Assembly (NCBI RefSeq): GCF_038096175.1
Contig: NZ_CP151099.1
Span: 8,100,001-8,164,000, forward strand
DNA from: Nostoc sp. UHCC 0302
GTDB lineage: Bacteria; Cyanobacteriota; Cyanobacteriia; Cyanobacteriales; Nostocaceae
Direction: 5' to 3'
DNA length: 64,000 nt
The notes below the pieces were generated by a model. The model saw only the letters and a program-made list of their open reading frames with translations, searched no databases and was not told the origin of the DNA. The position numbers and the translations under genes were made by a program. This document shows, in pieces, positions 45,901-54,677 of the stretch (within the stretch, counting starts at the first letter, position 1; every line of letters begins with the position of its first letter).

Positions 45901-48424
45901 AGGATTTTTGAGCGAAGGCAATCAACGGTGTGTGGAAGGCTGCGGAGACTGGTAGTAATACAGCCGCATATCCTTGCTGTTGTAGTGCTTGCTGAACTTT
46001 GGCGATTTCTGCGGTTGGGCCAGCTAGAACAAATTGCGTAGGAGAATTTTGATTAGCGATCGCAACTTGCGGAAAGTTCTTGAGTACAGCTTGCACTTTG
46101 CTGATGTCTTCTTTGACAGCCAGCATACTTCCAGCATCGTGATCAGGGTCTTCTGGTGCAGCCATTGCCTGACCTCTAGCTTTCACGAGGAACAGGTAAT
46201 CTTCTGTAGTCAAAACACCTGCTGCCCACAAAGCTGTTAGTTCACCAAAGCTGTGTCCCGCGACAAAATCAGACTTGAAGCCAGCTTGTTGCAGTATGGA
46301 ATAAAGCCCTGCGCTAAACACGCCGATAGCAGGTTGAGCATATTCTGTGCGTTGCAAAGCTGCAATTTGAGCATTTTTTTCTGCCTCATCAAACACAGGA
46401 TGGGGAAAAACAATCTCAGAGATTGGCTGCAAATTATCTTTGAGTAACAAGCTATCCATATAACCATAGAGACGGCGCAGGGTAGGAAAATTCATCACTG
46501 CTTCCCGACCCATCTCTAGGTATTGCGAACCTTGCCCAGAAAACAGCGCCACGACTTTTCCGCCCAGTTCCATACCAGAGGAACGGTAGTAAATTCCTTG
46601 GGGATGCTCCCAAGATGCGACGGCAGTTTTGTGCTTCAACAAGTCAATGCTAATTTTCAGTAACTTGCAAGCTTCTTGCAGATTCTCGGCGACAAAGCCA
46701 ACTCTCGCAGCCGCCAGAGGAATTTCTTGTGATTTGCACTCCTGGACTAATTGTGCATAATGTCTGTCTCCCCCATCTGACTGCAACTTGCCTAAAGTCT
46801 CTTCAGATTTAGCTAGTAATTGGGCTGGGGTTGGAGCAAACAACAGCACTTCGTCAGGTGCATTGTGTAAGCGGTAAGGACGGTTCTGGTCGGCTTCGTA
46901 TTCTTCCAAGACAACGTGATAGTTAGTACCACCAAAACCGAAGGAACTCACACCAGCGCGTCTTGGTGTTTCGCCTTCTGCACGAATCCAAGGTCTGGTT
47001 TCTGTATTCAAATAAAAGGATGAATTTTTAATGTTGAGTTTCGGGTTCGGCTCAGTAATGTTAATTGTGGCTGGTAAGACTTTGTGATGGAGTGCCAAAG
47101 CAGTTTTCACCAAACTGGCTGCACCCGCCGCTGCTTTTGTGTGTCCGATTTGCGATTTCACACTACCTATAGCAATGTGCTGCTTTTTGGTATCTTGTTC
47201 AGCGAGAAAATCTCTTAAAGAACTGAACTCTGTGGGGTCTCCAGCCATTGTGCCTGTGCCGTGGGCTTCTATTAAACCAACTGTGGTGGCAGAAAAGCCT
47301 GCATCCTCATAAGCACGTTCTAAAGCTTTGACTTGGCCTTCTTTGCGAGGAGCATAAATGCTCTTGTAGCGTCCATCGCTAGATGTACCAATACCTTTGA
47401 TTACTGCATAAACTTTGTCATTGTCCCGTTCAGCATCTTCTAAGCGCTTGAGTACCAGCATGGCGATACCTTCACCCAGCATCATCCCATCCGACTTAGC
47501 ATCGAAAGGTTTGACATTCTCACTGGGGGAAACAGCAGGTGTTTTGCTAAACGAGATATAAGCCATGATGGTGTTATCAGTGTCAACACCACCAGTCAGC
47601 ATCATGTCAGAACGATGCTCAACCAGTTCACTAATTGCCATCTTTAAAGCACCGAAGGAACTGGCACAAGCAGCGTCAACTACGCAGTTCATGCCGCCAA
47701 AGTTGAGACGATTGGCAATTCTACCCGCGATGACGTTAGCTAACATCCCAGGGAAAGCGTTCTCATCCCACTTCACATAGGCACTTTTGATTTTATCGAC
47801 GATTTTTTGTGTATCTTCATCAGATAAACCACTGCTTTTGAGAACTTTTTCCCAAATGGGGTACTCTAACCTGGCGGATAGCGGCATTCCTAGCTGCTTA
47901 GCCATTGCTACGCCTAAGATTACCCCAATAGTTTCACGATTAAATTCGCGTTGTTCGCCATAACCTGCATCTTCCATTGCCTCTTTCGCAACTACTAAAC
48001 TCAACAGTTGCGATACATCTGTTACTTCTAAGATGCTTGGTGGAATGCCAAATTCCATTGGGTTAAAGTCCACCTCTGGGATAAATCCACCTCTTTTACA
48101 GTAGGTTTTATCTTCAGGGGTTCTGGGATTTGGATCGTAGTAATCTTCGACGTTCCAATGTGTGGAGGGAACATCAGTAATACAGTCAATTTTATTTACT
48201 ATATTTTGCCAATATTCCCGCAAATTTCTGGCTTGAGGTAATAGAGATGCCATGCCCACAATGGCTATAGGATTGTGTTGTAATTGTCTGTTAATTTTGT
48301 TAGTTGACACTACTTTGTCTGACTTCATCTTTTTTTCCTCTATAAACTTAATCAAATCTTTTTCACAATTCTTGATTTGGGCTTCCAACTCTGCCAAGGC
48401 AGTATCAATTGAATAAGCAGACAT
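42941..48424 (-). CDS. hglE: HglE: KS-AT-ACP-ACP polyketide synthase with half ketoreductase
   Basis: 1827 residues, PfaA-like. Domains: coiled-coil docking segment (1-45); ketosynthase (50-520) with DAACASS, C253, AHGTGTMAGD and GFGGTNYH; acyltransferase (about 620-915) with GHSFGE, Ser near 726; a linker with two coiled-coil repeats; two carrier domains with LGIDSIKR (Ser near 1376 and 1528) separated by Pro/Ala/Glu-rich spacers; and a C-terminal structural ketoreductase half ending GRVTLIAD. It elongates the heterocyst glycolipid chain. ATG 48328 (codon 33), with GAGGA before it, is an alternative start. It is the first gene of the hgl operon. Confidence 0.93.
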   Translation of the reverse strand: MSAYSIDTALAELEAQIKNCEKDLIKFIEEKKMKSDKVVSTNKINRQLQHNPIAIVGMASLLPQARNLREYWQNIVNKIDCITDVPSTHWNVEDYYDPNPRTPEDKTYCKRGGFIPEVDFNPMEFGIPPSILEVTDVSQLLSLVVAKEAMEDAGYGEQREFNRETIGVILGVAMAKQLGMPLSARLEYPIWEKVLKSSGLSDEDTQKIVDKIKSAYVKWDENAFPGMLANVIAGRIANRLNFGGMNCVVDAACASSFGALKMAISELVEHRSDMMLTGGVDTDNTIMAYISFSKTPAVSPSENVKPFDAKSDGMMLGEGIAMLVLKRLEDAERDNDKVYAVIKGIGTSSDGRYKSIYAPRKEGQVKALERAYEDAGFSATTVGLIEAHGTGTMAGDPTEFSSLRDFLAEQDTKKQHIAIGSVKSQIGHTKAAAGAASLVKTALALHHKVLPATINITEPNPKLNIKNSSFYLNTETRPWIRAEGETPRRAGVSSFGFGGTNYHVVLEEYEADQNRPYRLHNAPDEVLLFAPTPAQLLAKSEETLGKLQSDGGDRHYAQLVQECKSQEIPLAAARVGFVAENLQEACKLLKISIDLLKHKTAVASWEHPQGIYYRSSGMELGGKVVALFSGQGSQYLEMGREAVMNFPTLRRLYGYMDSLLLKDNLQPISEIVFPHPVFDEAEKNAQIAALQRTEYAQPAIGVFSAGLYSILQQAGFKSDFVAGHSFGELTALWAAGVLTTEDYLFLVKARGQAMAAPEDPDHDAGSMLAVKEDISKVQAVLKNFPQVAIANQNSPTQFVLAGPTAEIAKVQQALQQQGYAAVLLPVSAAFHTPLIAFAQKSFAIATKSVNFHNPQIPVFSNVTSKQYPKEPQAIQKILETHLSNSVLFKQEIENIYAAGGYCFVEFGPKRILTNLVKDILGDRPHLTVSLNPSTQKNSDRSLREAVVQLRVIGLALKNLDPYQLPQVPAPEKKKVLNVRLNGINYRSEKTKNAFALALQDGHKVTLPAVAAETVISADLHEKTDATSSVSTQTNGHKKDHAIATPLVNSVSNSPISPITTEPKPQMNPATIAQQPAQESKMQISSEKLVNYQRLLESLEHLLTQFQQSQAENLQVHGTYLNHQMEYAKTFFQLMQQQNSLLSNSKSSTEAGKTKLVVIESLERSMMQFHSQQGETLRIHEQYTREQLEYTKNFFQLIQQEYSQIVSGEAVTQSVVSIPQPEKLSNGVGNNHHFVPFTSETTVTDAPVPPTTKIVEAQPLPAIEPVAKNGSTITQVPLPSVAPIVEPVAPPAPIAEPVIEAPVAPPAPIVEPHTELVVKISSNEVTAFSSEPAPVTEATVDVFDLDKNLLAITSEKTGYPVEMLEMDMDMEADLGIDSIKRVEILGALQEMYPNLPKPNLEELAEKRTIGQVVEYLQSHASKSITVEVAVHEVQNATDTSVVAMPTATVIIPPEAGVIVAFNTEPAPAVEPVTELVIEPVTELVTEPVSANDFADLGQTLLNITSEKTGYPVEMLELEMDMEADLGIDSIKRVEILGAMQEMYPNLPKPNLEELADLRTIGQIVDYLQQLAGGEKKKSQSEFDQPPLIETNIPRRTVKLKTLPQPDYLDFTLPEGHVGLITDDGSLTTSQLAESLIEQGWKVVVVSFPQSLIPQQSPLPPGVTRVTLANLSEEHLQQQLQAIATHCGTIGAFIHLHPVFATKDNAPVSYLEQEKAIVKQVFLMAKHLKPSLNEAARHGRSCFCTVAHLDGAFGLDYKVNFSAIAAGLFGLTKTLRWEWPKVFFRAIDLNPAIDAKQSVEHIVAELHDPNLYIGEVAYGSQGRVTLIAD
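45333..45357. repeat. Hairpin repeat inserted in frame in hglE
   Basis: GTAGAGACGCTACTCGTCGC then GTCTG, a member of the GTAGAGACG hairpin family, read on the minus strand as TDATSSVST in the linker between acyltransferase and carrier domains. Confidence 0.6.
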
Positions 48425-48434
48425 AGGACATAGA

Positions 48435-48448
48435 GTAATCTTGAGTAC
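48435..48448. promoter_or_regulatory. Candidate NtcA site near the hglE start
   Basis: GTA-ATCTTGAG-TAC, an exact GTA-N8-TAC, 11 to 24 bp upstream of the ATG at 48424. A -10-like TATTCA lies 19 bases further in the direction of transcription, which would place the transcript start inside the first codons and favour the ATG at 48328. Confidence 0.4.
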
Positions 48449-48603
48449 TGTGGATTGTTCAGCTCCAGTAATTTCTATTACTTCCGAACAATAAAACTCC
48501 CTCTGTTATTGCCAGCAGTCAGCTAACTTATCTGCAATCGCAATGTGCCGCAGGCAAGGCTAAATGCTTTTTTATCACTCAATACACACGACACATACTG
48601 CCC

Positions 48604-48987
48604 TTATTCAGCCCTAGATTTATAGGCATTGGTACACAGTGAGCGATCGTGGAAAATGTTATGTAGCGCTGTCTTCTCTTGCCGGAGGCTCTTCTCTACG
48701 AGAGGCTGCGCCAACGCGAACGATACTTGATATTGTGGCAATAGATTAATGACGTTGTTGAAACTAGTAAAAAAGTCTTGGAAAGCGTTAGCTGGTTGAC
48801 CAGTGAATTCAATCCCTTCGCAGTAGTAAAGATTTTGAGCAATTGTATCCCACTGGTGTAATGTAAACTGAGTATTAGCTATCAATACAGAAAGCCTTTT
48901 TTCTCCTGAAACAGTTTGCTTACTTAGGTTAATTCCAGTAACGTAGCGTATGTTAATAACAACGTTCTGTATCTTGATAAATGCCAT
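48604..48987 (-). CDS. Hypothetical protein with a repeat-derived segment
   Basis: 127 residues, upstream of hglE on the same strand with 179 bp between. The first about 90 residues (MAFIKIQNVVINIRYVTGIN..., ITH-like alternating beta pattern, FTLHQWDTIAQNLYYCEG) look like a small beta-rich domain I do not recognise. Residues about 92-109 (FALAQPLVEKSLRQEKTA) are encoded by a dispersed GC-rich repeat (48672-48720, CTTCTCTACGAGAGGCTGCG), so the C-terminus has been replaced or extended. Whether it takes part in glycolipid synthesis is unknown. Confidence 0.6.
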   Translation of the reverse strand: MAFIKIQNVVINIRYVTGINLSKQTVSGEKRLSVLIANTQFTLHQWDTIAQNLYYCEGIEFTGQPANAFQDFFTSFNNVINLLPQYQVSFALAQPLVEKSLRQEKTALHNIFHDRSLCTNAYKSRAE

Positions 48988-50434
48988 AGCCTGTTTCAGC
49001 GCCCAGGATAATATATCTTATGGAATTTGACTAAGGAAAGTTGCCAAGTTCGTTACAGAAAAACACTACTTTAAATCCGAATTAATGCCACATGAAAAAA
49101 TACTTAAACAGTCGGAGCGTGATGAAAAAGCGGCTAGGTTTAGTTTTTTTCTTTTTAAACTCTCGCTTAAATAACTAATTTGCCTTACCGCTTTGAAGCA
49201 TTGAATTAATAAAAAGACTAACATACTTTACATAAACTAAATCATTTCTTTAGAGGAATTTTAGAAATGATTCAAATAACCACTGATGTAATTTTCGATT
49301 TTTTTTAATTAATTAAGTATCTTTTGTGACTTCAAAATAAGTTAAAATCTTTGGTTTTTAGTGATTATACATAAATTTTTATTGATTAAAATTACATTAC
49401 AAATATATCTATCTAAGACACAATTTAATAGACTAATTGCAAAAACCAGAAGCACAGCAAAAGCTTCCACAAGGGTAAGTCTGTATATTGGTTGCGTTGC
49501 TCATAATCTCAGAATATACACTGATACTATGCTGTTAAACTGTATTATTTGCTATTAATAATTAGCTAGTACTGGTTAATATAAAAAATTAATTAATACA
49601 CATACATATCGAATAACTATAGGTATATTTTTTTTATAAATGCATAATATTTAAGTTAAAGTTTTTGATGGACTTTTAATATAAATAGAGTTAAGAACTT
49701 AAATGGTTATCTATAAAGCAAAGGTTAATTTTAGTATGGTGCATAATAAACATAAACGAGAGTGCTGAGTATTTAGTAGCAGAAAATAGCTTAACTTTGA
49801 ATCCTGACTTGTGAATTATGCTCTCTCTTTAATTGGTATTATCAAAATTAGACTTTTGTTGACAATTATCGTCAGAATGTCTTATTGCACACAACTAGAC
49901 TAAACCTACTCTGCTAATAATATTAAATCAAGATGCTAACAATTAATTAGAATTGTAGTTGTTAGAGATATCTAAATTGTGTCAGTCTCTATTTTTTAAT
50001 ATGAAAGATATGGCGGTGATTTAAAATAAAAATGTGTAAAGTCACTGATTGACAAATCCAAAAAATATTGCCATACTTGAACACAGGTTTATCCAAATTT
50101 TTCCAGGTTATTTTATTAACGCTTCGTTCTTCCTGAGATTCTTGTTTTTTAGCTAGCGATATTGTATTTTACGCTACTTGATTCGATGTCAAATTAGGAT
50201 AAAACTTAAAGAGCTTTGAAGTAACGCCACTACTAATTTTGATGCCAACCTAGTGATGTATGGGGGCTATAAAGGCGTAGAACAATTGATATAAAACTAA
50301 CTAGGCTTATTTACTTTCTGAAGGTAAAACCAGAGAGGAAAAGTCTTCTGAGATAATTTTTGGATGCGTCTCTTCTAATCGACTGATATAGCCGTTGAAG
50401 CTATCCCTTGGTAAAGCAGAATTGGAACGAAAAT
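48988..50434. promoter_or_regulatory. Long divergent intergenic region between hgl and hgd genes
   Basis: About 1.4 kb of very AT-rich DNA with no convincing gene (a 65-codon plus-strand ORF at 49361 has no coding features). It separates the minus-strand hgl side from the plus-strand hgd side and holds the GTA-N8-TAC site at 50164. Confidence 0.6.
50164..50177 (+). promoter_or_regulatory. Candidate NtcA site upstream of hgdB
   Basis: GTA-TTTTACGC-TAC, an exact GTA-N8-TAC, 258 bp before the hgdB ATG. A TAN3T box (TAGGAT, 50195-50200) follows 17 bases later, shorter than the usual 20-24. Confidence 0.4.
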
Positions 50435-51640
50435 ATGGCAGTAAATAAAGAAAGTCGATTATTCACAAAACCCGCAGGTCGGTGGCGAATAATATTTGCA
50501 ACTTCTATCCTTTTAGCAACCGGACTAGTATCTTTCTATAGCTTGTCACAGTTTGGGTCTCGACCTAAAGTTCAGACTCCTCCAGCAAATTCTCCAAAAG
50601 CTGTGACTCCTGTAAAAGTTGCTGTGACTGCTTTGGGACGTTTGCAGCCAGAAGGTGAAATTCGTTCTTTGTCTGCACCTAGTTCCAATAATGGTGTGCG
50701 GGTAGACAAGCTGTTGGTAAAGGAAGGAGACGAAGTTAAAGCAGGGCAAGTATTGGCGTATTTGGAAGATTACAGCCGTGCTACAGCAGCTTTACAACAG
50801 TCTATTGACAAGTTGCAAATTGCCAAAGCTAAACTAGCGCAGGTCAAATCTGGGGCGAAAAGCGGAGATATCAATGCTCAAAAAGCAGCAGTTGCGAGTT
50901 TAGAGTCTCAATTCAAGGGAGACGTTGCAACGCAAGAGGCGACAGTTGCGCGTATCCAAGCTGAGGTAGACAACGCTCAAGCCGAGAACGATCGCTATCA
51001 ACAATTATATAAACAAGGTGCGATCGCAGCTTCCACAGCAGATACTAAAGCTTTGCAACTCAAGACTGCACAACAGCAGCTAACAGAAGCCCAAGCATCT
51101 CTCAAGCGTACTCAAAACACTTATCAACAACAGCAAAAAGAAGCACAGGCCAAACTCAACAGTATTAGTGAGGTGCGTGGTGTCGATGTTGAAGCCGCAC
51201 AAGCTGATGTTACCAGTGCTGTAACTGCTATCAAACAAGCAAAAGCAGACCAAGAGTTAACTTATATCAAATCTCCCATCAATGGCAAGATTTTGAAAAT
51301 TCATGCCAAAACTGGAGAAGTCATCAGCACTACTGGATTTGCTGAGATTGGTAAGACCTCTAAAATGTATGCGATCGCAGAGGTGTACCAAACAGATATT
51401 CAAAAAGTGCGCATTGGACAAAAAGCTAAAATTACTAGCACAGCATTTCCTGGAACAATACAAGGAACTGTCAAGGAAATTGCTTGGCAAGTTGATAAAC
51501 AAAGCATCTTCAGTATCAACCCTGGCGCAGATACAGACCGCAGAATAGTTGAGGTAAAAGTCGCGATCGATAAACCGGCAGATAGCAACCGCGTAGCTGG
51601 TCTAACCAACTTACAAGTAGATGTTGCTATCCAGCTATAG
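50435..51640 (+). CDS. hgdB: HgdB: DevB-like membrane fusion protein
   Basis: 401 residues from ATG 50435 (an upstream TTG is rejected). A membrane anchor at about 15-35 (IIFATSILLATGLVSFYSL) leads to an HlyD-type periplasmic adaptor: lipoyl half-motifs VDKLLVKEGDEVKAGQVLAYLED, a long alpha-hairpin (about 125-265, rich in Gln/Ala) and TYIKSPINGKILKIHAKTGE. It would link the inner membrane permease HgdC to a TolC-type outer membrane factor for export of heterocyst glycolipids. No ATPase (DevA-like) gene is adjacent, as in Anabaena. Confidence 0.9.
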   Translation: MAVNKESRLFTKPAGRWRIIFATSILLATGLVSFYSLSQFGSRPKVQTPPANSPKAVTPVKVAVTALGRLQPEGEIRSLSAPSSNNGVRVDKLLVKEGDEVKAGQVLAYLEDYSRATAALQQSIDKLQIAKAKLAQVKSGAKSGDINAQKAAVASLESQFKGDVATQEATVARIQAEVDNAQAENDRYQQLYKQGAIAASTADTKALQLKTAQQQLTEAQASLKRTQNTYQQQQKEAQAKLNSISEVRGVDVEAAQADVTSAVTAIKQAKADQELTYIKSPINGKILKIHAKTGEVISTTGFAEIGKTSKMYAIAEVYQTDIQKVRIGQKAKITSTAFPGTIQGTVKEIAWQVDKQSIFSINPGADTDRRIVEVKVAIDKPADSNRVAGLTNLQVDVAIQL

Positions 51641-51724
51641 TCAAGAGTCAAAAGTCAAAAGTCATTAATTAGTGGTTAAAAACAACTAATGACAAATGAC
51701 AAATAACAATTAAAAAGTGAATCC

Positions 51725-52903
51725 ATGAATTTTAAGATTCCTTTGGCATGGCTACAGCTAGCTCAGCAAAAATTTCGTTTTCTGATAGCTATAGCAGGGA
51801 TTGCTTTTATTGTACTACTAATGTTTGTGCAACTTGGTTTCCAAGATGCTCTCTATTCTAGTGCTACAGCAGTTCATCAGAAACTACGAGGAGATTTATT
51901 TTTAGTAAGTTCGCAATATAAATCTTTGACGTCAAATCAAAGCTTTTCGCGGACTCGCTTATATCAAGCTTTAGGATTTGATGGTGTAGAGTCAGTTAAC
52001 TCTATATATTTACAATTTGCAAAGCTAAAAAATCCTGTAACTGGAGAGAAATATTCAATATATGTTATTGGTTTCGATCCAGCAATATCTGTAATGAATA
52101 TCCCAGAAGTGGAGATAAATTTAGATAAGCTCAAAATGCCTGATGTCATGCTTTTTGACCGAGATTCTCGCACCGAGTTTGGCCCAATTGCTGAAGAATT
52201 TAAGGTGGGAGATATTAATCAGACAATTGAAATATTTCCCTATAACTCATTAATTGGCTATAAAGTAAGAGTTGGTGGCTTATTTAGCTTGGGGCCATCC
52301 TTTGGAGTAGATGGTAACTTACTAGTTAGCGATTCAACTTTCCTGAGAATAAATCCAAACACTCGTCCGGCAGACATGATAGATGTCGGCGTCATCTCTC
52401 TCAAACCTAATGCTGATGAAGAAAGAATACTAAAAAACTTGCAAGAAACTTTACCTGATGATGTTCAAGTTTTTACTCGCCAAGGTTTCATTGAGTTTGA
52501 GAAAAAATATTGGTCTGTCAGAACACCTATTGGTTTTATACTTAACCTAATGCTGACAATGGCTTCTGTTGTTGGGGTGGTTATCGTCTATCAAATACTT
52601 TACAGCAATATTGCTACACAATTTATTGCTTACGCCACTTTAAAAGCTATAGGTTATGCAAATATCTATTTATTAAATGTGGTTTTTCAGCAAGCTTTAA
52701 TATTAGCAATATTAGGTTACATACCAGGATTTATTGCTTCAATAGGGTTATATGATTTTGCAATGAAAGCCACTAAATTACCGATAGTTATGACTGGTAA
52801 TAATGCTTTTCTTGTCTTAACATCAACAATTTTAATTTGTATAACCTCCGGAGCGCTCGCCATCAACAAACTCCGCTCCGCAGATCCCGCAGATATTTTC
52901 TAG
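51725..52903 (+). CDS. hgdC: HgdC: DevC-like ABC permease
   Basis: 392 residues. MacB/FtsX-type permease of the DevC group: an N-terminal membrane segment (about 18-38, FLIAIAGIAFIVLLMFVQLG), a large periplasmic domain (about 40-265), then three membrane segments (about 270-300, 320-345, 355-378). SATAVHQKLRGDLFLVSSQY and KLRSADPADIF at the end are typical of DevC proteins. It acts with HgdB in glycolipid export and needs an ATPase encoded elsewhere. It lies 84 bp after hgdB, with degenerate heptamer repeats in the gap. Confidence 0.9.
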   Translation: MNFKIPLAWLQLAQQKFRFLIAIAGIAFIVLLMFVQLGFQDALYSSATAVHQKLRGDLFLVSSQYKSLTSNQSFSRTRLYQALGFDGVESVNSIYLQFAKLKNPVTGEKYSIYVIGFDPAISVMNIPEVEINLDKLKMPDVMLFDRDSRTEFGPIAEEFKVGDINQTIEIFPYNSLIGYKVRVGGLFSLGPSFGVDGNLLVSDSTFLRINPNTRPADMIDVGVISLKPNADEERILKNLQETLPDDVQVFTRQGFIEFEKKYWSVRTPIGFILNLMLTMASVVGVVIVYQILYSNIATQFIAYATLKAIGYANIYLLNVVFQQALILAILGYIPGFIASIGLYDFAMKATKLPIVMTGNNAFLVLTSTILICITSGALAINKLRSADPADIF

Positions 52904-52930
52904 GTATAGAAATATGAGGGAGAATAACTT

Positions 52931-52958
52931 TTGTACAGACGCGGTTAATGGCGTCTCT
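52931..52958. repeat. GTACAGACG...CGTCTCTAC hairpin repeat
   Basis: Arms around GGTTAATG, between hgdC and hgdA; same family as 5304 and 56442. Confidence 0.6.
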
Positions 52959-53181
52959 ACTCATCACGCTGCTAAACGCCCCGCTACCGCTAACAAAATT
53001 AGCACTTTCAAGGTAGTTAGTACAGCCTTGCCTTAACAAATAATCACCTATTCTGAAGTTTTTCAACTGAATTTAATCATCATACTAAATTGGCGAATTT
53101 AGTAGTTTTTAATATTCTACAAAATAGCCTTTTGGTAAAGACTATTAATTTCAAATCTAAAATTGGTATAACTCCTGATCT

Positions 53182-54186
53182 ATGAACCTCAAAAACAAAA
53201 CTCTTCTAATTACTGGCATTAACGAATTTATCGGTTTGCGTACAGCGGAGTTAGCTATAGCGCAGGGAATGAAAGTTCGTGGATTGCAAAGCTCTACAGA
53301 ACAAGACAAAAAATTACAAGATTTGGGCGTTGAGGTAATTGTTGGCAGTATTACCGACTTTACTACTGCTCAAAAAGCTTGTCAGGGAGTAGATATCGTA
53401 TTACACACAGCTCAAATTGCTCAAGAAGCTGGGCCAATCAAAGATTTTCGTGAAGTAAATGTTGGCGGTACTGTCAACATGGCTAAAGCTGCTAAACAAG
53501 CTGGTATTAAAACTTTTGTGCATCTATCTAGTGTGATGGTTTACGGTTTTAACTATGCTGATGGTGTTACAGAATCCGGGCCACTCTCTGGTGAAAATAA
53601 TTCTTACTGTCAAACAAAAATAGAAGCCGAATTAGCACTATTAGAGCTAAGCAATTCACCCGATTTTGGCATAATTATCATTCGAGCTGGAGACGTTTAT
53701 GGCCCAGGAAGTATCCCCTGGATAGCCAGACCAATTCACATGATGCGTCAAAAGTTATTTGCTTATGCCAATGATGGAAAAGGTGTGATTAATCATGTCT
53801 ATGTAGATAACTTGATTGATGCCATCTTTCTAGCAATAGAAAAAGAGATTTACGGAGAAGTACTTAACATCACCGATGGGCAAGAGACTTCTTGGAAAGA
53901 GTATTTTATGCGCCTAGCAGCAATGGAAGGATTACCCGCACCCCTTTCATTACCAAAAGATGAAATCAAGCTGTTTCTGCGGTTGCGTGTCCAAGGACAA
54001 AAACTTTTTCGGAAGAAAGCCGATATTTTACCAGAGTCGATAGATTTTATGACTCGCCCTTATGCTTGCTCTATTGCCAAAGCACAGAATCTATTAAATT
54101 ATAAACCAACAATTGACTTAGAAGAGGGAATGCAGCGAACACATGAATGGCTGCAAAAGACAGATATCCAAAAGTTGCTTCAATAA
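53182..54186 (+). CDS. hgdA: HgdA: NAD-dependent sugar epimerase
   Basis: 334 residues, extended SDR. NAD site TGINEFIGLRTAELA (10-24, a GxNxFIG variant of GxxGxxG), VNVGGTVNMAKAA, HLSSVMVYG and YCQTKIEAELA (Tyr-x3-Lys) are present. In Anabaena the gene after hgdBC encodes an epimerase reported to act as a UDP-galactose 4-epimerase needed for normal heterocyst glycolipid composition. By position and family this is its counterpart. The replaced glycine in the first motif (TGINEF) is unusual and may affect cofactor binding. Confidence 0.82.
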   Translation: MNLKNKTLLITGINEFIGLRTAELAIAQGMKVRGLQSSTEQDKKLQDLGVEVIVGSITDFTTAQKACQGVDIVLHTAQIAQEAGPIKDFREVNVGGTVNMAKAAKQAGIKTFVHLSSVMVYGFNYADGVTESGPLSGENNSYCQTKIEAELALLELSNSPDFGIIIIRAGDVYGPGSIPWIARPIHMMRQKLFAYANDGKGVINHVYVDNLIDAIFLAIEKEIYGEVLNITDGQETSWKEYFMRLAAMEGLPAPLSLPKDEIKLFLRLRVQGQKLFRKKADILPESIDFMTRPYACSIAKAQNLLNYKPTIDLEEGMQRTHEWLQKTDIQKLLQ

Positions 54187-54677
54187 TCAAATGCATTTTT
54201 TACAGCAGGATTCAGTAATTTTAATTCAAGAACCTGAAGTAAGACAGGTTTTCTGACTAGCTTTGAGAGCTAATTGCTGTACTTCACCTTTCTTGAAATG
54301 CGCTGGTAATCATAAATGCACCTAAACGGAGTAACGCTGCGGGAATACAACAGGCAATGAAAGCCTTTTTACTTCTGCTTAGGTGCATTTTACTTTCAAC
54401 AAAATACCTGTTGATTCTGGTCTAGTATTACAAGAAAATTTACTAAAACTTATTTTACTAGTCCCAAATGAATCTTTTGAAGAATGCCATCTTTCTGATG
54501 ATAGATTTCCTAACATATATATCAATTAATTGTATTACAGAAGCACATTATTCTCTCAAAATATGAAGCAATAATTAATTTAAAAGTGATGGCACAACGT
54601 ATATAAGACTAATTGCAATAGCTGGATATTTAGGAGTTGATAAAATAGTCTACAGTTTTTATGATATCTACTTTTAT
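54187..54677. other. Intergenic region with dispersed elements
   Basis: 54205-54290 (reverse orientation) resembles 1330-1382: both carry TAGCTCTCAAAGCTAG followed by AGAAA, TTACTTC and TGCTGTA. A 12-bp perfect inverted repeat, AAATGCACCTAA at 54314-54325 and TTAGGTGCATTT at 54379-54390, forms a 77-base hairpin element. No gene. Confidence 0.6.

Noticed and set aside
49361-49558. 65-codon ORF in the hgl-hgd intergenic region
   Set aside because: AT-rich chance frame with no ribosome site or conserved pattern.
51641-51662. Second STRR array after hgdB
   Set aside because: Only three degenerate heptamers; too short and imperfect to call separately.
50435-52903. A complete DevBCA-type exporter with its own ATPase
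   Set aside because: The third gene is an epimerase, not a DevA-like ATPase; no Walker motifs occur in the block.
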